Below are positions 1-10,037 of a stretch of 64,000 nucleotides of DNA, one piece after another. Made by a program: the position numbers and the translations under genes. The notes beneath the pieces were generated by a model. It was not told the DNA's origin and made no database searches. It worked only from the letters and a program-made list of their open reading frames with translations. Each line of letters opens with the position of its first letter. Positions within the stretch are counted from its first letter, which is position 1. Source of the stretch: Aquisphaera insulae (GTDB lineage: Bacteria; Planctomycetota; Planctomycetia; Isosphaerales; Isosphaeraceae); the NCBI RefSeq assembly GCF_011064615.1, contig NZ_JAALJH010000031.1, positions 1 to 64,000 on the forward strand, given 5' to 3'.

Positions 1-187
1 GGCTGGGGGCCTCGGCCCCTGGCAGGCTTGTGCGGAATGGCCCCGTGGGCGACACTAGAGTCAGAAGAACGGCCGCGGGGATCAGGAAGCCGCGAGCCTC
101 CCTCCATGACTCGGCGAGCCGGCGCGATCGAGTCACCTCACAAGGCCCGAGGGATGAGCGGGAGCGTCGCGGACGTAAGAGATCGCC

Positions 188-961
188 ATGACCGCGGAGT
201 ACATCGGATCGATCCTCAAGCTGGTCCTGATCGACCTGGTCCTCTCGGGCGACAACGCGGTCGTCATCGGCCTGGCCGCATCCCTGCTGCCGCCCGGCCA
301 CCGGGCTAAGGCGATGCTCTGGGGCTGCGGGCTGGCCATCGTGATGCGGATCTCGCTCACGCTGGTCGTCGCCGAGATCCTGCTGCTGCCGGGGCTGCGG
401 ATGATCGGCGGCCTGCTGCTGGCCTGGATCGCCGCCAAGCTCCTCCAGGAGGGGACCGACGTCGACGAGCACCCCGACGCCTCGCCGACCAGCCTGTTCA
501 AGGCGATCGGCCGGATCGCCATGGCCGACTTCATCATGAGCCTGGACAACGTCCTGGCGATCGCCGGCGCCAGCGACTCCGACCCGCCCCGCGTGATGAT
601 CGGCCTGGTGCTCTCGATCTCGATGCTGCTGCTCCTGAGCGCCCTGATCATGGAGATCATGGCCCGCTATCGCTGGATCGCCTACGCCGGCGCGGCGGTC
701 CTCGCCTGGACGGCCGCCGACATGATGGCCAAGGACCTCTCCCTGATGACCGGCGGCGACGGCCACGACGGCACCGGCGCGTTCCCCGAGTGGTCCGGCT
801 GGGTGCTCCGGTTCGCGGTCGTCGGCCTCTGCCTCTCGGCCAACACCTGGAGGCCGAGGAAACCGTCGGAGGCCCTGATTTCGTCCGTGCTCCCCTCGCA
901 GCCCCGGTCGACGTCGCCAGCACCGCAGGCCGCGGAGCCGCTCGGCGTCTCGACGGATTGA
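188..961 (+). CDS. TerC/YjbE-family integral membrane protein
   Basis: 257-residue multi-pass membrane protein. Two internal halves each carry the family signature: DLVLSGDNAVVIGLA near residues 15-30 and DFIMSLDNVLAIAGA near 115-130, the S-x-DN motifs of the TerC superfamily. Members are linked to metal ion (often manganese) export or to tellurium resistance; the substrate here cannot be read from sequence. Membrane segments fill the first ~210 residues and the last ~45 are a polar, probably cytoplasmic tail. The ATG at 188 has only a weak purine-rich stretch upstream. The 187 bases before it hold a short GC hairpin (6-19) and no gene I can support; I looked for a yybP-ykoY manganese riboswitch and did not find its core. 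Confidence 0.88.
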   Translation: MTAEYIGSILKLVLIDLVLSGDNAVVIGLAASLLPPGHRAKAMLWGCGLAIVMRISLTLVVAEILLLPGLRMIGGLLLAWIAAKLLQEGTDVDEHPDASPTSLFKAIGRIAMADFIMSLDNVLAIAGASDSDPPRVMIGLVLSISMLLLLSALIMEIMARYRWIAYAGAAVLAWTAADMMAKDLSLMTGGDGHDGTGAFPEWSGWVLRFAVVGLCLSANTWRPRKPSEALISSVLPSQPRSTSPAPQAAEPLGVSTD

Positions 962-975
962 CGGGCCGGGCCGGC

Positions 976-1374
976 TCAGAAATCCACGGACAGGTGCCAG
1001 CGGACGCCGGCCGCCTGCAGGCCGCTGAGGACCTCCTCGAACCCGCGCAGGTCTTCAAGGACGGCCTCCGGGTCGCGGACGGCGGACGGGTCGGCCCCGA
1101 CCTGCCGGGACAGGCCGCGGACCGTCGCCAGGCCCTCGGCGGCCTCGAACCAGGCCTCCGCCGGGAAGCCCTCGGCGGGGGGATCTTGGCCGAGGTCCTC
1201 CATCATGGCGGCGGCCTCCTCGGGGTCCACGCTGAAGAACTCCATCAGCGGCCTGACCCCGGCCGCCTTCGCGACCCGATCCAGATTCGGCTCATGCGCC
1301 AGCGGCTTGCCGTTGACGTACGGGTTCAGGCCGGGGACGTCTCGCTCGGCGATGATGAAGAGTGCGGTGCTCAT
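976..1374 (-). CDS. Conserved-looking hypothetical protein, 132 aa
   Basis: Small acidic soluble protein beginning MSTALFIIAERDVPG. The start at 1374 is chosen because GAGGAAA lies about 6 nt upstream; the open frame continues further 5' without a better start. No signal peptide or membrane segment. It contains an Asp/Glu-rich middle (DPEEAAAMMEDLGQDPP) and ends VRWHLSVDF. I do not recognise a domain and assign no function. It lies 75 bases downstream of the FG-GAP/UnbV gene on the same strand, so cotranscription is possible, and it converges on the TerC gene with a 14-base gap. Confidence 0.68.
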   Translation of the reverse strand: MSTALFIIAERDVPGLNPYVNGKPLAHEPNLDRVAKAAGVRPLMEFFSVDPEEAAAMMEDLGQDPPAEGFPAEAWFEAAEGLATVRGLSRQVGADPSAVRDPEAVLEDLRGFEEVLSGLQAAGVRWHLSVDF

Positions 1375-1449
1375 GTTGCGTTTCCTCAAGAGATCTCGAG
1401 AGCTGACGGGGAGGGCCGCCATGGCCCTCCCCGAGCGTTGTTGAGGCGT

Positions 1450-3792
1450 TCATTCCGGCAGGGACAGCGGCCTGCGGGGTGTCGACTTGACGACGTCCGA
1501 CAGCTCGGTGATCTCCACGACCTGCCCCGCCGGCAGGTCGTGGAAGACCTGAGTTGTCCGGCTGACCGGCCAGTGGACCTCCAGCGCGGCGATCCGGTCC
1601 GCGGTCCCCAGGCCGATGGTCTGCTCCAGCGGATTGGCGCCGAAGCTGCTGCCCGAGGAGACCAGGAGATGGACCGTGAGGGGCTTCGGCCCCGCGGTGA
1701 CGGCCTTGATCCGCGCCCCGATCGCCGCGCGGTTGGTCTTCGTGCCGTGCAGCCTGACCGTCAGGGATCGATTGGCCTGCCCCGGGTTCTGAAACAGGAT
1801 ATTATGATACTTATCTCCATTCACGGCACCTCCCGTCTGGATGAAGACATCGACGTCGCCGTCGCGATCCCAGTCCCCGCAGGCGACGCCGTGGCCCTTC
1901 TGGAGATGGCCGGTCCCCGAGGTCCCGGTGATCTCCGCGAAGCGCTCGCCGGCGACGTTCCGGAACATCCGGTTGGGGATCAGGGTTGCGAAGCTGGGAT
2001 CTCCCGTCCCCAGGTAGAAGTCCGGGTAGCCGTCATTGTCGAAGTCGGCGAAGTTGCTGCCCATGCAGGCGTAGACGGCGTCGAGCCCGGCCTCGCGCGA
2101 CCGATCCTCGAAGCCATGGCCCTGTCGGTTGCGGAAGAGCCTGCCGGACTCCCGGCCGTGGGGCTTCCCCTCGAGCCCTCGGACCACATCGCCGACCCCA
2201 CGCTCGTATGACGTGGCGAAGAGATCGAGCCAGCCGTCATTGTCGTAGTCCCAGGCCCAGCAAGAGAAGCCGTATTTCGGGCCGTCGATCCCCATCTCCC
2301 CGGTGACGTCCTTGAACGTGCCGTCGCCGTTGTTGCGATAGAGGAGGGCCGTGCCTGCCAGGTTGTTGAGGAACAGGTCGGGGTGATCGTCGTTGTCGAT
2401 GTCGATCCAGGTAGAGCCCTTGCCGGAGAAGGGCTTTCCGTCCCCGAAGGCAAGGCCGGCCTGCAGGCCGACCTCCTCGAAGGTGCCGTCCCGGCGATTG
2501 CGGTAGAGCCGGTTGGGCTGCCGTTCGCAGCAGATGAACAGGTCGATCCAGCCGTCGCCGTCGTAGTCTCCCCACGAAGCGGAGTTCGTATTCACCGGTT
2601 CGAGCAGCCCGGCGGCCTCGGTGACGTCCTCAAAGGTGCCGTCCCGCTTGTTGCGGAGCAGGCTCGGTCGAATCGGGCTGGAGAGCCAGGCGCCCCGGGC
2701 GACGAAGATGTCCATGAATCCATCGTTGTCGTAATCCGCCTGGACGCAGATCAGGCCGCCGAGCTGATCGGACACGCCGGCATCCTTCCCGCGTTCCTGG
2801 AAGGTTCCATCCCCCCGATTCCGGTAGATGGAGAGCGGCGCCGTGGGGTCGAAGCTGCTGACCGCCAGGTCGAGCAGCCCATCGTTGTCGAAGTCCTCCA
2901 TGATCGCAGCTCCGGCCTGATTGAGCTTGTTCACACCGACCACCGCCCCCACGTCCCGGAACCGGCCGATATCGAACTCGGACTTCGTGAAGCGATCCAG
3001 GGAGATCAGGTATCGCGAATCGACGTGCTCGGGATAGGTCCCCAGGGTCATGTGAGCGACGTTCAGCAGCCAGCGAACCTCCTGGTCATCCGGGAAGAGT
3101 GCGAGGTACTCGGTGAAATGCCGGATCGCCGTCTCCGAGCCGGATGTCTTCCGATGGACGGCGGACTCGGCGATGGGCAGGATGCACGAGCTCTCGCCGC
3201 GGCAGTCGATGCAGTTCTCGTTCTCGCCCCGGCGCATCGCGGCGACGCCCTGGAAATAGATGATCGTGGCGAGCGCCTTCGACTTCAAGGTTTCGTCCCG
3301 CGAGGCGACCGTCCGGGCCTCCACCAGGTCCTCATAGGCACGTCCGGGCTCCCGCTCGCTCTGCATGATCATGGCGTGGACGAGGAGGCCCGAAATCTGG
3401 GCTCTCGCATCGCCGCGGATCCGGCCACCATCGATCTGCGACCTGGCCCGGGAGAGCATGGACGGTGCCACCTGCTTGGTGATCTCGGCGACCTGATCGA
3501 GCGTGGAGTACGCGGGCCATGACATCGCGCTCATCAGCGGGCTGAACCCGCTCGTGTCGACATTCTGGCGAGGCTCCGGCCTTGCACCGGCCGTACCCGG
3601 TCGGGAGTCGACCTCGGGACGGATCGCACTTCGGTACGCCCCGGTGCGGACGATCCGCGGTCGTTTGCTTGCCACGGCGGGGCTCAGGAACAGGGAGATC
3701 CCCCCCGCAATGCCGAGCATCAAGAGGATCGTGAACCCCATGATCCTGCCCACTTCGAGCCGGCTCCGGAACGGTGGTCGCATCTGCGTCAT
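1450..3792 (-). CDS. CRTAC1-like FG-GAP/VCBS repeat protein with C-terminal ASPIC/UnbV domain
   Basis: 780-residue exported protein. One N-terminal membrane segment (about residues 18-42) serves as signal or anchor. A TPR-like helical region (about 80-270) holds the cysteine cluster ENCIDCRGESSC. It is followed by at least seven Asp-rich calcium-binding FG-GAP loops of the type DYDNDGFMD, DYDGDGWID, DIDNDDHPD, DFDNDGYPD and DWDRDGDVD, which predict a beta-propeller. The last ~90 residues match ASPIC/UnbV (RAAIGARIKAV, SSGSSFGANPL, LEVHWP). Such proteins are abundant in Planctomycetes, are thought to act at the cell surface, and have no agreed biochemical role. The start at 3792 is supported by GAGGGA just upstream. 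Confidence 0.9.
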   Translation of the reverse strand: MTQMRPPFRSRLEVGRIMGFTILLMLGIAGGISLFLSPAVASKRPRIVRTGAYRSAIRPEVDSRPGTAGARPEPRQNVDTSGFSPLMSAMSWPAYSTLDQVAEITKQVAPSMLSRARSQIDGGRIRGDARAQISGLLVHAMIMQSEREPGRAYEDLVEARTVASRDETLKSKALATIIYFQGVAAMRRGENENCIDCRGESSCILPIAESAVHRKTSGSETAIRHFTEYLALFPDDQEVRWLLNVAHMTLGTYPEHVDSRYLISLDRFTKSEFDIGRFRDVGAVVGVNKLNQAGAAIMEDFDNDGLLDLAVSSFDPTAPLSIYRNRGDGTFQERGKDAGVSDQLGGLICVQADYDNDGFMDIFVARGAWLSSPIRPSLLRNKRDGTFEDVTEAAGLLEPVNTNSASWGDYDGDGWIDLFICCERQPNRLYRNRRDGTFEEVGLQAGLAFGDGKPFSGKGSTWIDIDNDDHPDLFLNNLAGTALLYRNNGDGTFKDVTGEMGIDGPKYGFSCWAWDYDNDGWLDLFATSYERGVGDVVRGLEGKPHGRESGRLFRNRQGHGFEDRSREAGLDAVYACMGSNFADFDNDGYPDFYLGTGDPSFATLIPNRMFRNVAGERFAEITGTSGTGHLQKGHGVACGDWDRDGDVDVFIQTGGAVNGDKYHNILFQNPGQANRSLTVRLHGTKTNRAAIGARIKAVTAGPKPLTVHLLVSSGSSFGANPLEQTIGLGTADRIAALEVHWPVSRTTQVFHDLPAGQVVEITELSDVVKSTPRRPLSLPE

Positions 3793-4178
3793 TGATCCCT
3801 CACATTTTCCGCGTTGTGTTCGTCGTGATCACCCCGCACCCGGCGAGACTCCCCGTCTTGCTGGGCGCGCACCGAGATCGCCCGCGGACGACGCGACGCA
3901 TCCACACGATCCCAAGCGGCGAATCGTGGGCGCGCACTCGTCGCGGAACCGTCTACCGCGATGTGGTCTCGCCTGGATCAAGCCGGTGCGCGGCGCGCAC
4001 CTTCACCACACGTCAACTCCCGGGGGACTCCGCCGCTGTGTCGACGGATTCCCGCACGCCAGGGCGAGCCGTAGAAGCATGGCGCAAACGCCCTGCCGGA
4101 GTCGGCCTCGGCCGATCAATGCGCAAGCGAGGACTCGCGCGGTCGTCGGACCGAGCCGGCTTCCACGGAGGCTGTTCC
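3793..4178. other. Intergenic stretch, no gene supported
   Basis: 386 bases upstream of the FG-GAP/UnbV gene and downstream of the small secreted protein gene, both on the minus strand. Open frames exist on both strands but are Arg/Ser/Pro-rich with no usable Shine-Dalgarno or recognisable domain, typical of spurious frames in GC-rich DNA. No convincing hairpin, repeat or promoter seen. Confidence 0.5.
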
Positions 4179-4601
4179 TCAGACGAGGCGAGGGGGACGA
4201 TCGGGAGGGGATGACGAGTGCCGCGGCTGCGGCGCGGACGAGGATCCGACGCGGTCTGATGGAGCGTTGATCGTCAGCGTCGCGGCGAGGAGGCTGGAGC
4301 ACCACGGCTCATTCCGGGGCTCTGCCGTCGGTGCCGGCGCCGACGGCGCTCCTTGCCCGCCCGAGCAATGCGGGCCGTCGCACGGCAATCGGCGGCGAGG
4401 CCACGGGACCGAGGGAGCATCCGACGCGGGCAGGAACGGGGCCAGGTGAGCCAGGTCGCCGACCATCGGCGGGGCCGTGTCGGAAGTCGCGCCGTGGCCG
4501 CATCCCGCCTGGACCGGCGCAGGCAGAGACCCAGCGGAGAGCAGGAGCAAGAAGCTCGCTCCGACGAGGACAGACCTCGCTCGACTGGGAGTGGTTACCA
4601 T
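4179..4601 (-). CDS. Small secreted cysteine-containing protein (family copy A)
   Basis: 140 residues starting MVTTPSRARSVL at 4601. A signal peptide (hydrophobic core LVGASFLLLLSAG, probable cleavage after PVQA) precedes a mature chain opening with GCGHG. The best support is a second, divergent copy at 61553-61999. Both share AGC at the mature N-terminus, a central PWP-x(2-3)-PC-x-G-x2-CSG motif (here PWPRRRLPCDGPHCSGG) and a Pro/Ser/Arg-rich tail. The family is unknown to me; conserved cysteines in a secreted short protein suggest disulfides or metal binding, which is inference. Transcribed divergently from the oxidoreductase at 4848. Confidence 0.62.
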   Translation of the reverse strand: MVTTPSRARSVLVGASFLLLLSAGSLPAPVQAGCGHGATSDTAPPMVGDLAHLAPFLPASDAPSVPWPRRRLPCDGPHCSGGQGAPSAPAPTAEPRNEPWCSSLLAATLTINAPSDRVGSSSAPQPRHSSSPPDRPPRLV

Positions 4602-4847
4602 CGTGGCTCGCAGGCCTGGGCGGTCGGTTTGTCTCTGAAGGGACAATGGGTGAAATGCTAGTTGCCGCGGGCGTCGAATTCAAGGGCCCCGAAGCAATTC
4701 GGTCGATCTTCTCTCCTCAGCATGGCCACAGGATTGGAATCGTCAGCCCGTTGCCCTAAAGTCGGAGGCGTGCGGGCCTCGTCCCCGTGGGCCGGGACTT
4801 GCAGCCCGCGACGCGCGGATGCGCAGGCCGATTGAGGAGACATGATC

Positions 4848-6299
4848 ATGACAACGCAGCAGCATACCGAGAACGATCCGTCCGCCACGCCTGGTGCGGA
4901 CACCCGGAGATCCTTCCTGAAATCCGCGTCCGTCGCCTCGCTCCTGCCGGCGGTCGCGACGACCGCGAAGGGGGCGAATGTGTTCGAGCTGAGGCGGGAG
5001 GCGTCGGCCGAAGCCGCCCGGCCCGCCGGGCCGAACGACCGGGTGCGGATCGCGACGGTCGGCATGGGGATCATCGGGTTCATCGACACGACCTGCGCCC
5101 TCAAGGTGCCGGGGACGGAGCTCGTCGCCGTGGCCGACCTCTACGAGGGCCGGCGGGTCCATGCCCGCGAGGTCTTCGGCGACCACGTCAAGGCGTACGT
5201 CGACTACCGCGAGGTCCTCGCCCGGCCGGACGTGGACGCCGTGCTCCTCTGCGTCCCGGATCACTGGCACGCGAAGATGTCGATCGACGCGATGAAGGCG
5301 GGCAAGGCCGTCTACTGCGAGAAGCCGATGGTCCAGAAGATCGCGGAGGGGCACGAGGTCATCGCCGCGGAGAAGGAGACGAACGCCGTCTTCCAGGTCG
5401 GCAGCCAGTTCGCCAGCTCGCTCGTCTACGAGAAGGCCCGCGAGCTGATCGCCGCCGGCGCGATCGGCGCGATCAACTCGATCGAGGCCCGCTACAACCG
5501 GAATTCGCCGATGGGGGCCTGGCGGTACACGATCCCGCCGGACGCCTCGCCGGAGACCCTGGACTGGGACCGATTCCTGGGATCGGCCCCGAAGCGCCCC
5601 TTCGACGCCGAGCGGTTCTTCCGCTGGCGGAACTTCAGCGACTACGGCACCGCGGTCGCGGGCGACCTGTTCGTCCACCTGCTCACGGGCATCCACAAGG
5701 CGACGAGCTCGCTGGGCCCGAATCGGATCTTCGGCGTCGGCGGCCAGCGCTACTGGAAGGACGGTCGGGACGTCTATGACCTGATCATGGCCCTGCTCGA
5801 CTACCCGGAGACGAAGGAGCACCCGGCCTTCACCCTGGCCCTCCAGTGCAACTTCGAGGACGGCGGCGGCGACGGCACCCTGTTCCGGTTCGTCGGCAGC
5901 GACGGCGTCCTGAGCGTCAACTTCACCGAGCTGACCCTGAATCAGACCGGCATCGTCGACCCCAGCCGCGAGGCCGTCCTCAAGGGCTACAACTCGGTCG
6001 TCACCTTCTCGAACGCCGTGCAGGAGCAACTGGCGCAGACCCTCAAGGTTGATCCGCCGTTCGTCCCCCGCAAGGCGAGCGGCACGTCGTTCCCGGCGAA
6101 ATTCAGGGTCCCGGCGGGCTACGACGAGCGGTACGACCACTTCGTCAACTTCTTCGCATCCGTCCGCGAGAAGAAGCCCGTCTACGAGAATGCCACCTTC
6201 GGCCTTCGCGCCGCCGCCCCCGCCCTGCTCTGCAACGAGAGCCAGGCCACCGGAGCGGTCAAGGGATGGGATCCGGCGACGCTGAAGGTGACGGGGTGA
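4848..6299 (+). CDS. Tat-targeted Gfo/Idh/MocA-family oxidoreductase
   Basis: 483-residue NAD(P)-dependent sugar oxidoreductase-like protein. The N-terminus carries a twin-arginine signal (RRSFLKSASVASLLPAVA, residues ~20-37), implying export of the folded, cofactor-loaded enzyme. The Rossmann domain starts at RIATVGMGIIGF (~65-76), and YCEKPMVQKI supplies the EKP lysine of the family. A C-terminal alpha/beta domain follows. Planctomycetes hold many such exported paralogs whose substrates are mostly unknown. Two in-frame ATGs (4842, 4848) follow GAGGAG at 4834-4839; I choose 4848 because its 8-nt spacing is right and the first leaves only 2 nt. Confidence 0.9.
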   Translation: MTTQQHTENDPSATPGADTRRSFLKSASVASLLPAVATTAKGANVFELRREASAEAARPAGPNDRVRIATVGMGIIGFIDTTCALKVPGTELVAVADLYEGRRVHAREVFGDHVKAYVDYREVLARPDVDAVLLCVPDHWHAKMSIDAMKAGKAVYCEKPMVQKIAEGHEVIAAEKETNAVFQVGSQFASSLVYEKARELIAAGAIGAINSIEARYNRNSPMGAWRYTIPPDASPETLDWDRFLGSAPKRPFDAERFFRWRNFSDYGTAVAGDLFVHLLTGIHKATSSLGPNRIFGVGGQRYWKDGRDVYDLIMALLDYPETKEHPAFTLALQCNFEDGGGDGTLFRFVGSDGVLSVNFTELTLNQTGIVDPSREAVLKGYNSVVTFSNAVQEQLAQTLKVDPPFVPRKASGTSFPAKFRVPAGYDERYDHFVNFFASVREKKPVYENATFGLRAAAPALLCNESQATGAVKGWDPATLKVTG

Positions 6300-6332
6300 G
6301 GATCGCGTGCCCCGACGCCCCCGGAACGAGAC

Positions 6333-6360
6333 TGGATTCCCATCAGGAAAAGGATAAGAT
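6333..6360 (+). promoter_or_regulatory. Candidate sigma-70-type promoter of the AbiE-like pair
   Basis: TGGATT at 6333-6338, a 16-base spacer and TAAGAT at 6355-6360, in a stretch clearly richer in A/T than the surroundings. It would start transcription about 20-50 bases before the first usable start codons of the downstream gene. Match to consensus is moderate, so this is tentative. Confidence 0.33.
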
Positions 6361-6418
6361 ATAGGAAATAAAGCAGTGTTTTTTCGTGATGAGGCTCGTT
6401 TTCCTGAGCAGGCAAACC

Positions 6419-7522
6419 ATGGATTTCAGGAAAACGCCATTCGAGGCTGAGATCATCGACCTGCTCCGAAAGGGGCAGGTCGAGCTTCCACCGCTCCGCT
6501 TCAGCATGGAGCCACACACGCAATTGCGAGACGCCAACCAGCCCGACGGGTTTGCCCAGACGGAATGGAAGGGACGGCGTCATCGGTTTGTGGTCGAGGT
6601 GAAGAGGCTCTGGACCCCGAAGGCGATTTCGGAAGGGATCGCGCAGGCCCTTCGGTATGCCAGGCCGCCGGAATTTCACCCGCTGCTCGTGGTCCCTTAT
6701 CTTTCGGAGGAAGGGCTCGCGGAGCTGGAATCGGCCGGCGTGAGTGGCGTCGACCTCTGCGGTAATGGCGTCGTCATGGTCCCGGGCGAACTGCTCGTGC
6801 AGCGCACCGGGCGGGCGAATCGGTTTCGGTCCGAGTCCGAGATCAAGAATGTCTTCCGCGGCAATAGCTCGCTGGTATCGCGGGCCCTGCTGATCGTCCC
6901 GGAATTCCGATCGGTTCAGCACGCGGCCGACTTCATCCGCGAGCGGGGCGGCAGCATCTCCTTGCCGACGGTGTCGAAGGTATGCAAGAACCTTGAGTCG
7001 CACCTTGTGCTCGAACGGACCCGGTCGGCGAGCGGGCCGGAGCGGAGGCTGCGGCTCCTTCAACCGGACCGCCTTCTGGACCTGCTCGTGCAGAATTTCA
7101 CACTCCCAGTCGTGTCGCGGATCGTGCGAGGCAAGGCGAGGCGACCATTAGGCGAGATCCACGAGCGTCTGGCGGCGATGAAGCCCTCGGTCGCACGCGT
7201 CGTCCGGACCGGATTTGGTTCCTTGCACTCCTATGCCGTCATGGCCGCGGAGCCCGAGCAGCCGTTCTACACGACGAACCTCGATGAGACGCTCGCGGCG
7301 CTCGGCGACGCGTTCGCACCTGCCGAGCGATTCGCGGACCTCGCATTCCACGAGACCGACGACCTCACCGTGTACTTCGACCCCAGGCCGGGCCTCGTGG
7401 CCTCGCCCGTGCAGGCCTATCTCGAGCTGGCGACCGGGGACAAGCGGTCCCGGGAGACGGCCGGACAGGTGCGTCGTGCCATCCTCGAACCCCTCCTTAC
7501 TGCGATGATCTCCGATCGATGA
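6419..7522 (+). CDS. AbiEi-like antitoxin with N-terminal nuclease-fold-like domain and winged helix
   Basis: About 367 residues from MDFRKTPFEAE; alternative starts are GTG 6386 and ATG 6389. The N-terminal half resembles a PD-(D/E)XK-fold region: a strand with FVVEVKR (ExK), then an alternating strand/helix run and GVDLCGN, reminiscent of the D-x-x-GN motif of long AbiEi-type antitoxins. A winged-helix segment follows (LPTVSKVCKNLESH, residues ~195-215), then an uncharacterised C-terminal domain. Its stop overlaps the start of the nucleotidyltransferase gene by 4 bases, indicating translational coupling. I infer a DNA-binding antitoxin and regulator of a type IV (AbiE-like) toxin-antitoxin or phage-defence pair. 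The AT-rich leader hints at horizontal acquisition. Confidence 0.65.
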   Translation: MDFRKTPFEAEIIDLLRKGQVELPPLRFSMEPHTQLRDANQPDGFAQTEWKGRRHRFVVEVKRLWTPKAISEGIAQALRYARPPEFHPLLVVPYLSEEGLAELESAGVSGVDLCGNGVVMVPGELLVQRTGRANRFRSESEIKNVFRGNSSLVSRALLIVPEFRSVQHAADFIRERGGSISLPTVSKVCKNLESHLVLERTRSASGPERRLRLLQPDRLLDLLVQNFTLPVVSRIVRGKARRPLGEIHERLAAMKPSVARVVRTGFGSLHSYAVMAAEPEQPFYTTNLDETLAALGDAFAPAERFADLAFHETDDLTVYFDPRPGLVASPVQAYLELATGDKRSRETAGQVRRAILEPLLTAMISDR

Positions 7523-8376
7523 CCGGGCCCTTGATCGCGAGCCTGATCGACCTCCTCCGCGAGCTCGATGTCCAGGGCGTCCCGCTCATCGTGGGCGGCG
7601 GGTTCGGCCTCTACCTGAAGCGCATGCACGTCGACCGGATCGGCCTTCGGATCCTCTTCCCGTCGCTCCCCCCGGTACGCTCCACGAACGACCTCGACGT
7701 CTTCCTCCGGGCGGACATCCTCGCGGATCTCGACCGGGCACGAGGGGTTGCTGACGCGATCCGGCGCCTGGGATTTCTGCCCGTGGAAGCGGCCAAGTTC
7801 TTGCAATGGAGAAGGCCCGTCACGATCGCGGGGACGACGCAAGACGTGAAGATCGACGTCCTGGTCGGGCCCCTCGGGCCCTACCGCAATCTCTTGAAAG
7901 TGAGCCGTCCCAGGGTGAGGCCGCGGGGGGCGATCGAGTTTCATGCCCACACCGTCGAGGAGGCCCTCCACCTTGAGGACCGGCCGGTAGAGGTTGCCGT
8001 CGAGGGAGAGGCTTCTGATGGCACTCTCTATCGAAGTGTCGTCCTGGTGCCCGAGGCGTTTCCTTACCTGATGATGAAGCTCCACGCATTCGGTGATCGG
8101 AAAGAGGACGCGGACAAGGATCTCGGTCGCCATCACGCGCTGGACGTGTACACGATCGTGGGAATGATGACCGAGCTCGAGTACGACCGTGCGAGGGCGC
8201 TGGCGATCGAGAATCGAGGGGATCCCCACGTCAAGCGAGCCGGCGACATCGTCTCGGAGGACTTCACGAACCCCGCGGCGATTGGCATCCTAAGGCTGAG
8301 AGAGCACCCTCTCTTCCAGTCCAGTCCTCTGATGACCGAACTGTCGAGCATCCTGGCCGAGATTTTCGTCCCCTGA
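7519..8376 (+). CDS. AbiEii-like nucleotidyltransferase toxin
   Basis: 285 residues with the minimal nucleotidyltransferase pattern: VGGGFGLYLKR (residues ~24-34), then STNDLDVFLR (~52-61) giving the D-x-D metal ligands, and a later KIDVLVG strand giving the third carboxylate. The arrangement and length fit AbiEii/AbiGii-type toxins and related antibiotic NTases. AbiEii homologues inhibit growth and some modify tRNA; that activity is not demonstrated here. ATGA overlap with the upstream gene. The 193 bases after the stop, up to the sigma factor gene, hold no supported gene; an antisense frame covering part of this CDS looks spurious. Confidence 0.72.
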   Translation: MTGPLIASLIDLLRELDVQGVPLIVGGGFGLYLKRMHVDRIGLRILFPSLPPVRSTNDLDVFLRADILADLDRARGVADAIRRLGFLPVEAAKFLQWRRPVTIAGTTQDVKIDVLVGPLGPYRNLLKVSRPRVRPRGAIEFHAHTVEEALHLEDRPVEVAVEGEASDGTLYRSVVLVPEAFPYLMMKLHAFGDRKEDADKDLGRHHALDVYTIVGMMTELEYDRARALAIENRGDPHVKRAGDIVSEDFTNPAAIGILRLREHPLFQSSPLMTELSSILAEIFVP

Positions 8377-8569
8377 TCGATTCGACTGGTGAGGTCATTC
8401 CCGTTGAAGGTCGCGGGGACGTCATCCCCCTCCAGGACAACACAAACGACGACGTTTGCGACCCTGTTCTCGGATCGTGCCCGAAGTCCCTTCGGAATCT
8501 TGAAGTAGATGGCCGCATCAGCCGTCTCTTCACCAATAGACAGCCTCACGGGAAACGGTCGGGTGGTTC

Positions 8570-10018
<1,449 letters not shown>

Positions 10019-10037
10019 TGCGGGGCGGGCACACGGC

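Noticed and set aside
1..187. Possible yybP-ykoY manganese riboswitch upstream of the TerC gene
   Set aside because: The family association is known, but the conserved core sequences are not present; only a short GC hairpin at 6-19 is seen.
8133..8549. 138-codon open frame on the minus strand between the NTase and sigma factor genes
   Set aside because: Mostly antisense to the NTase gene; no recognisable motif or good ribosome site.
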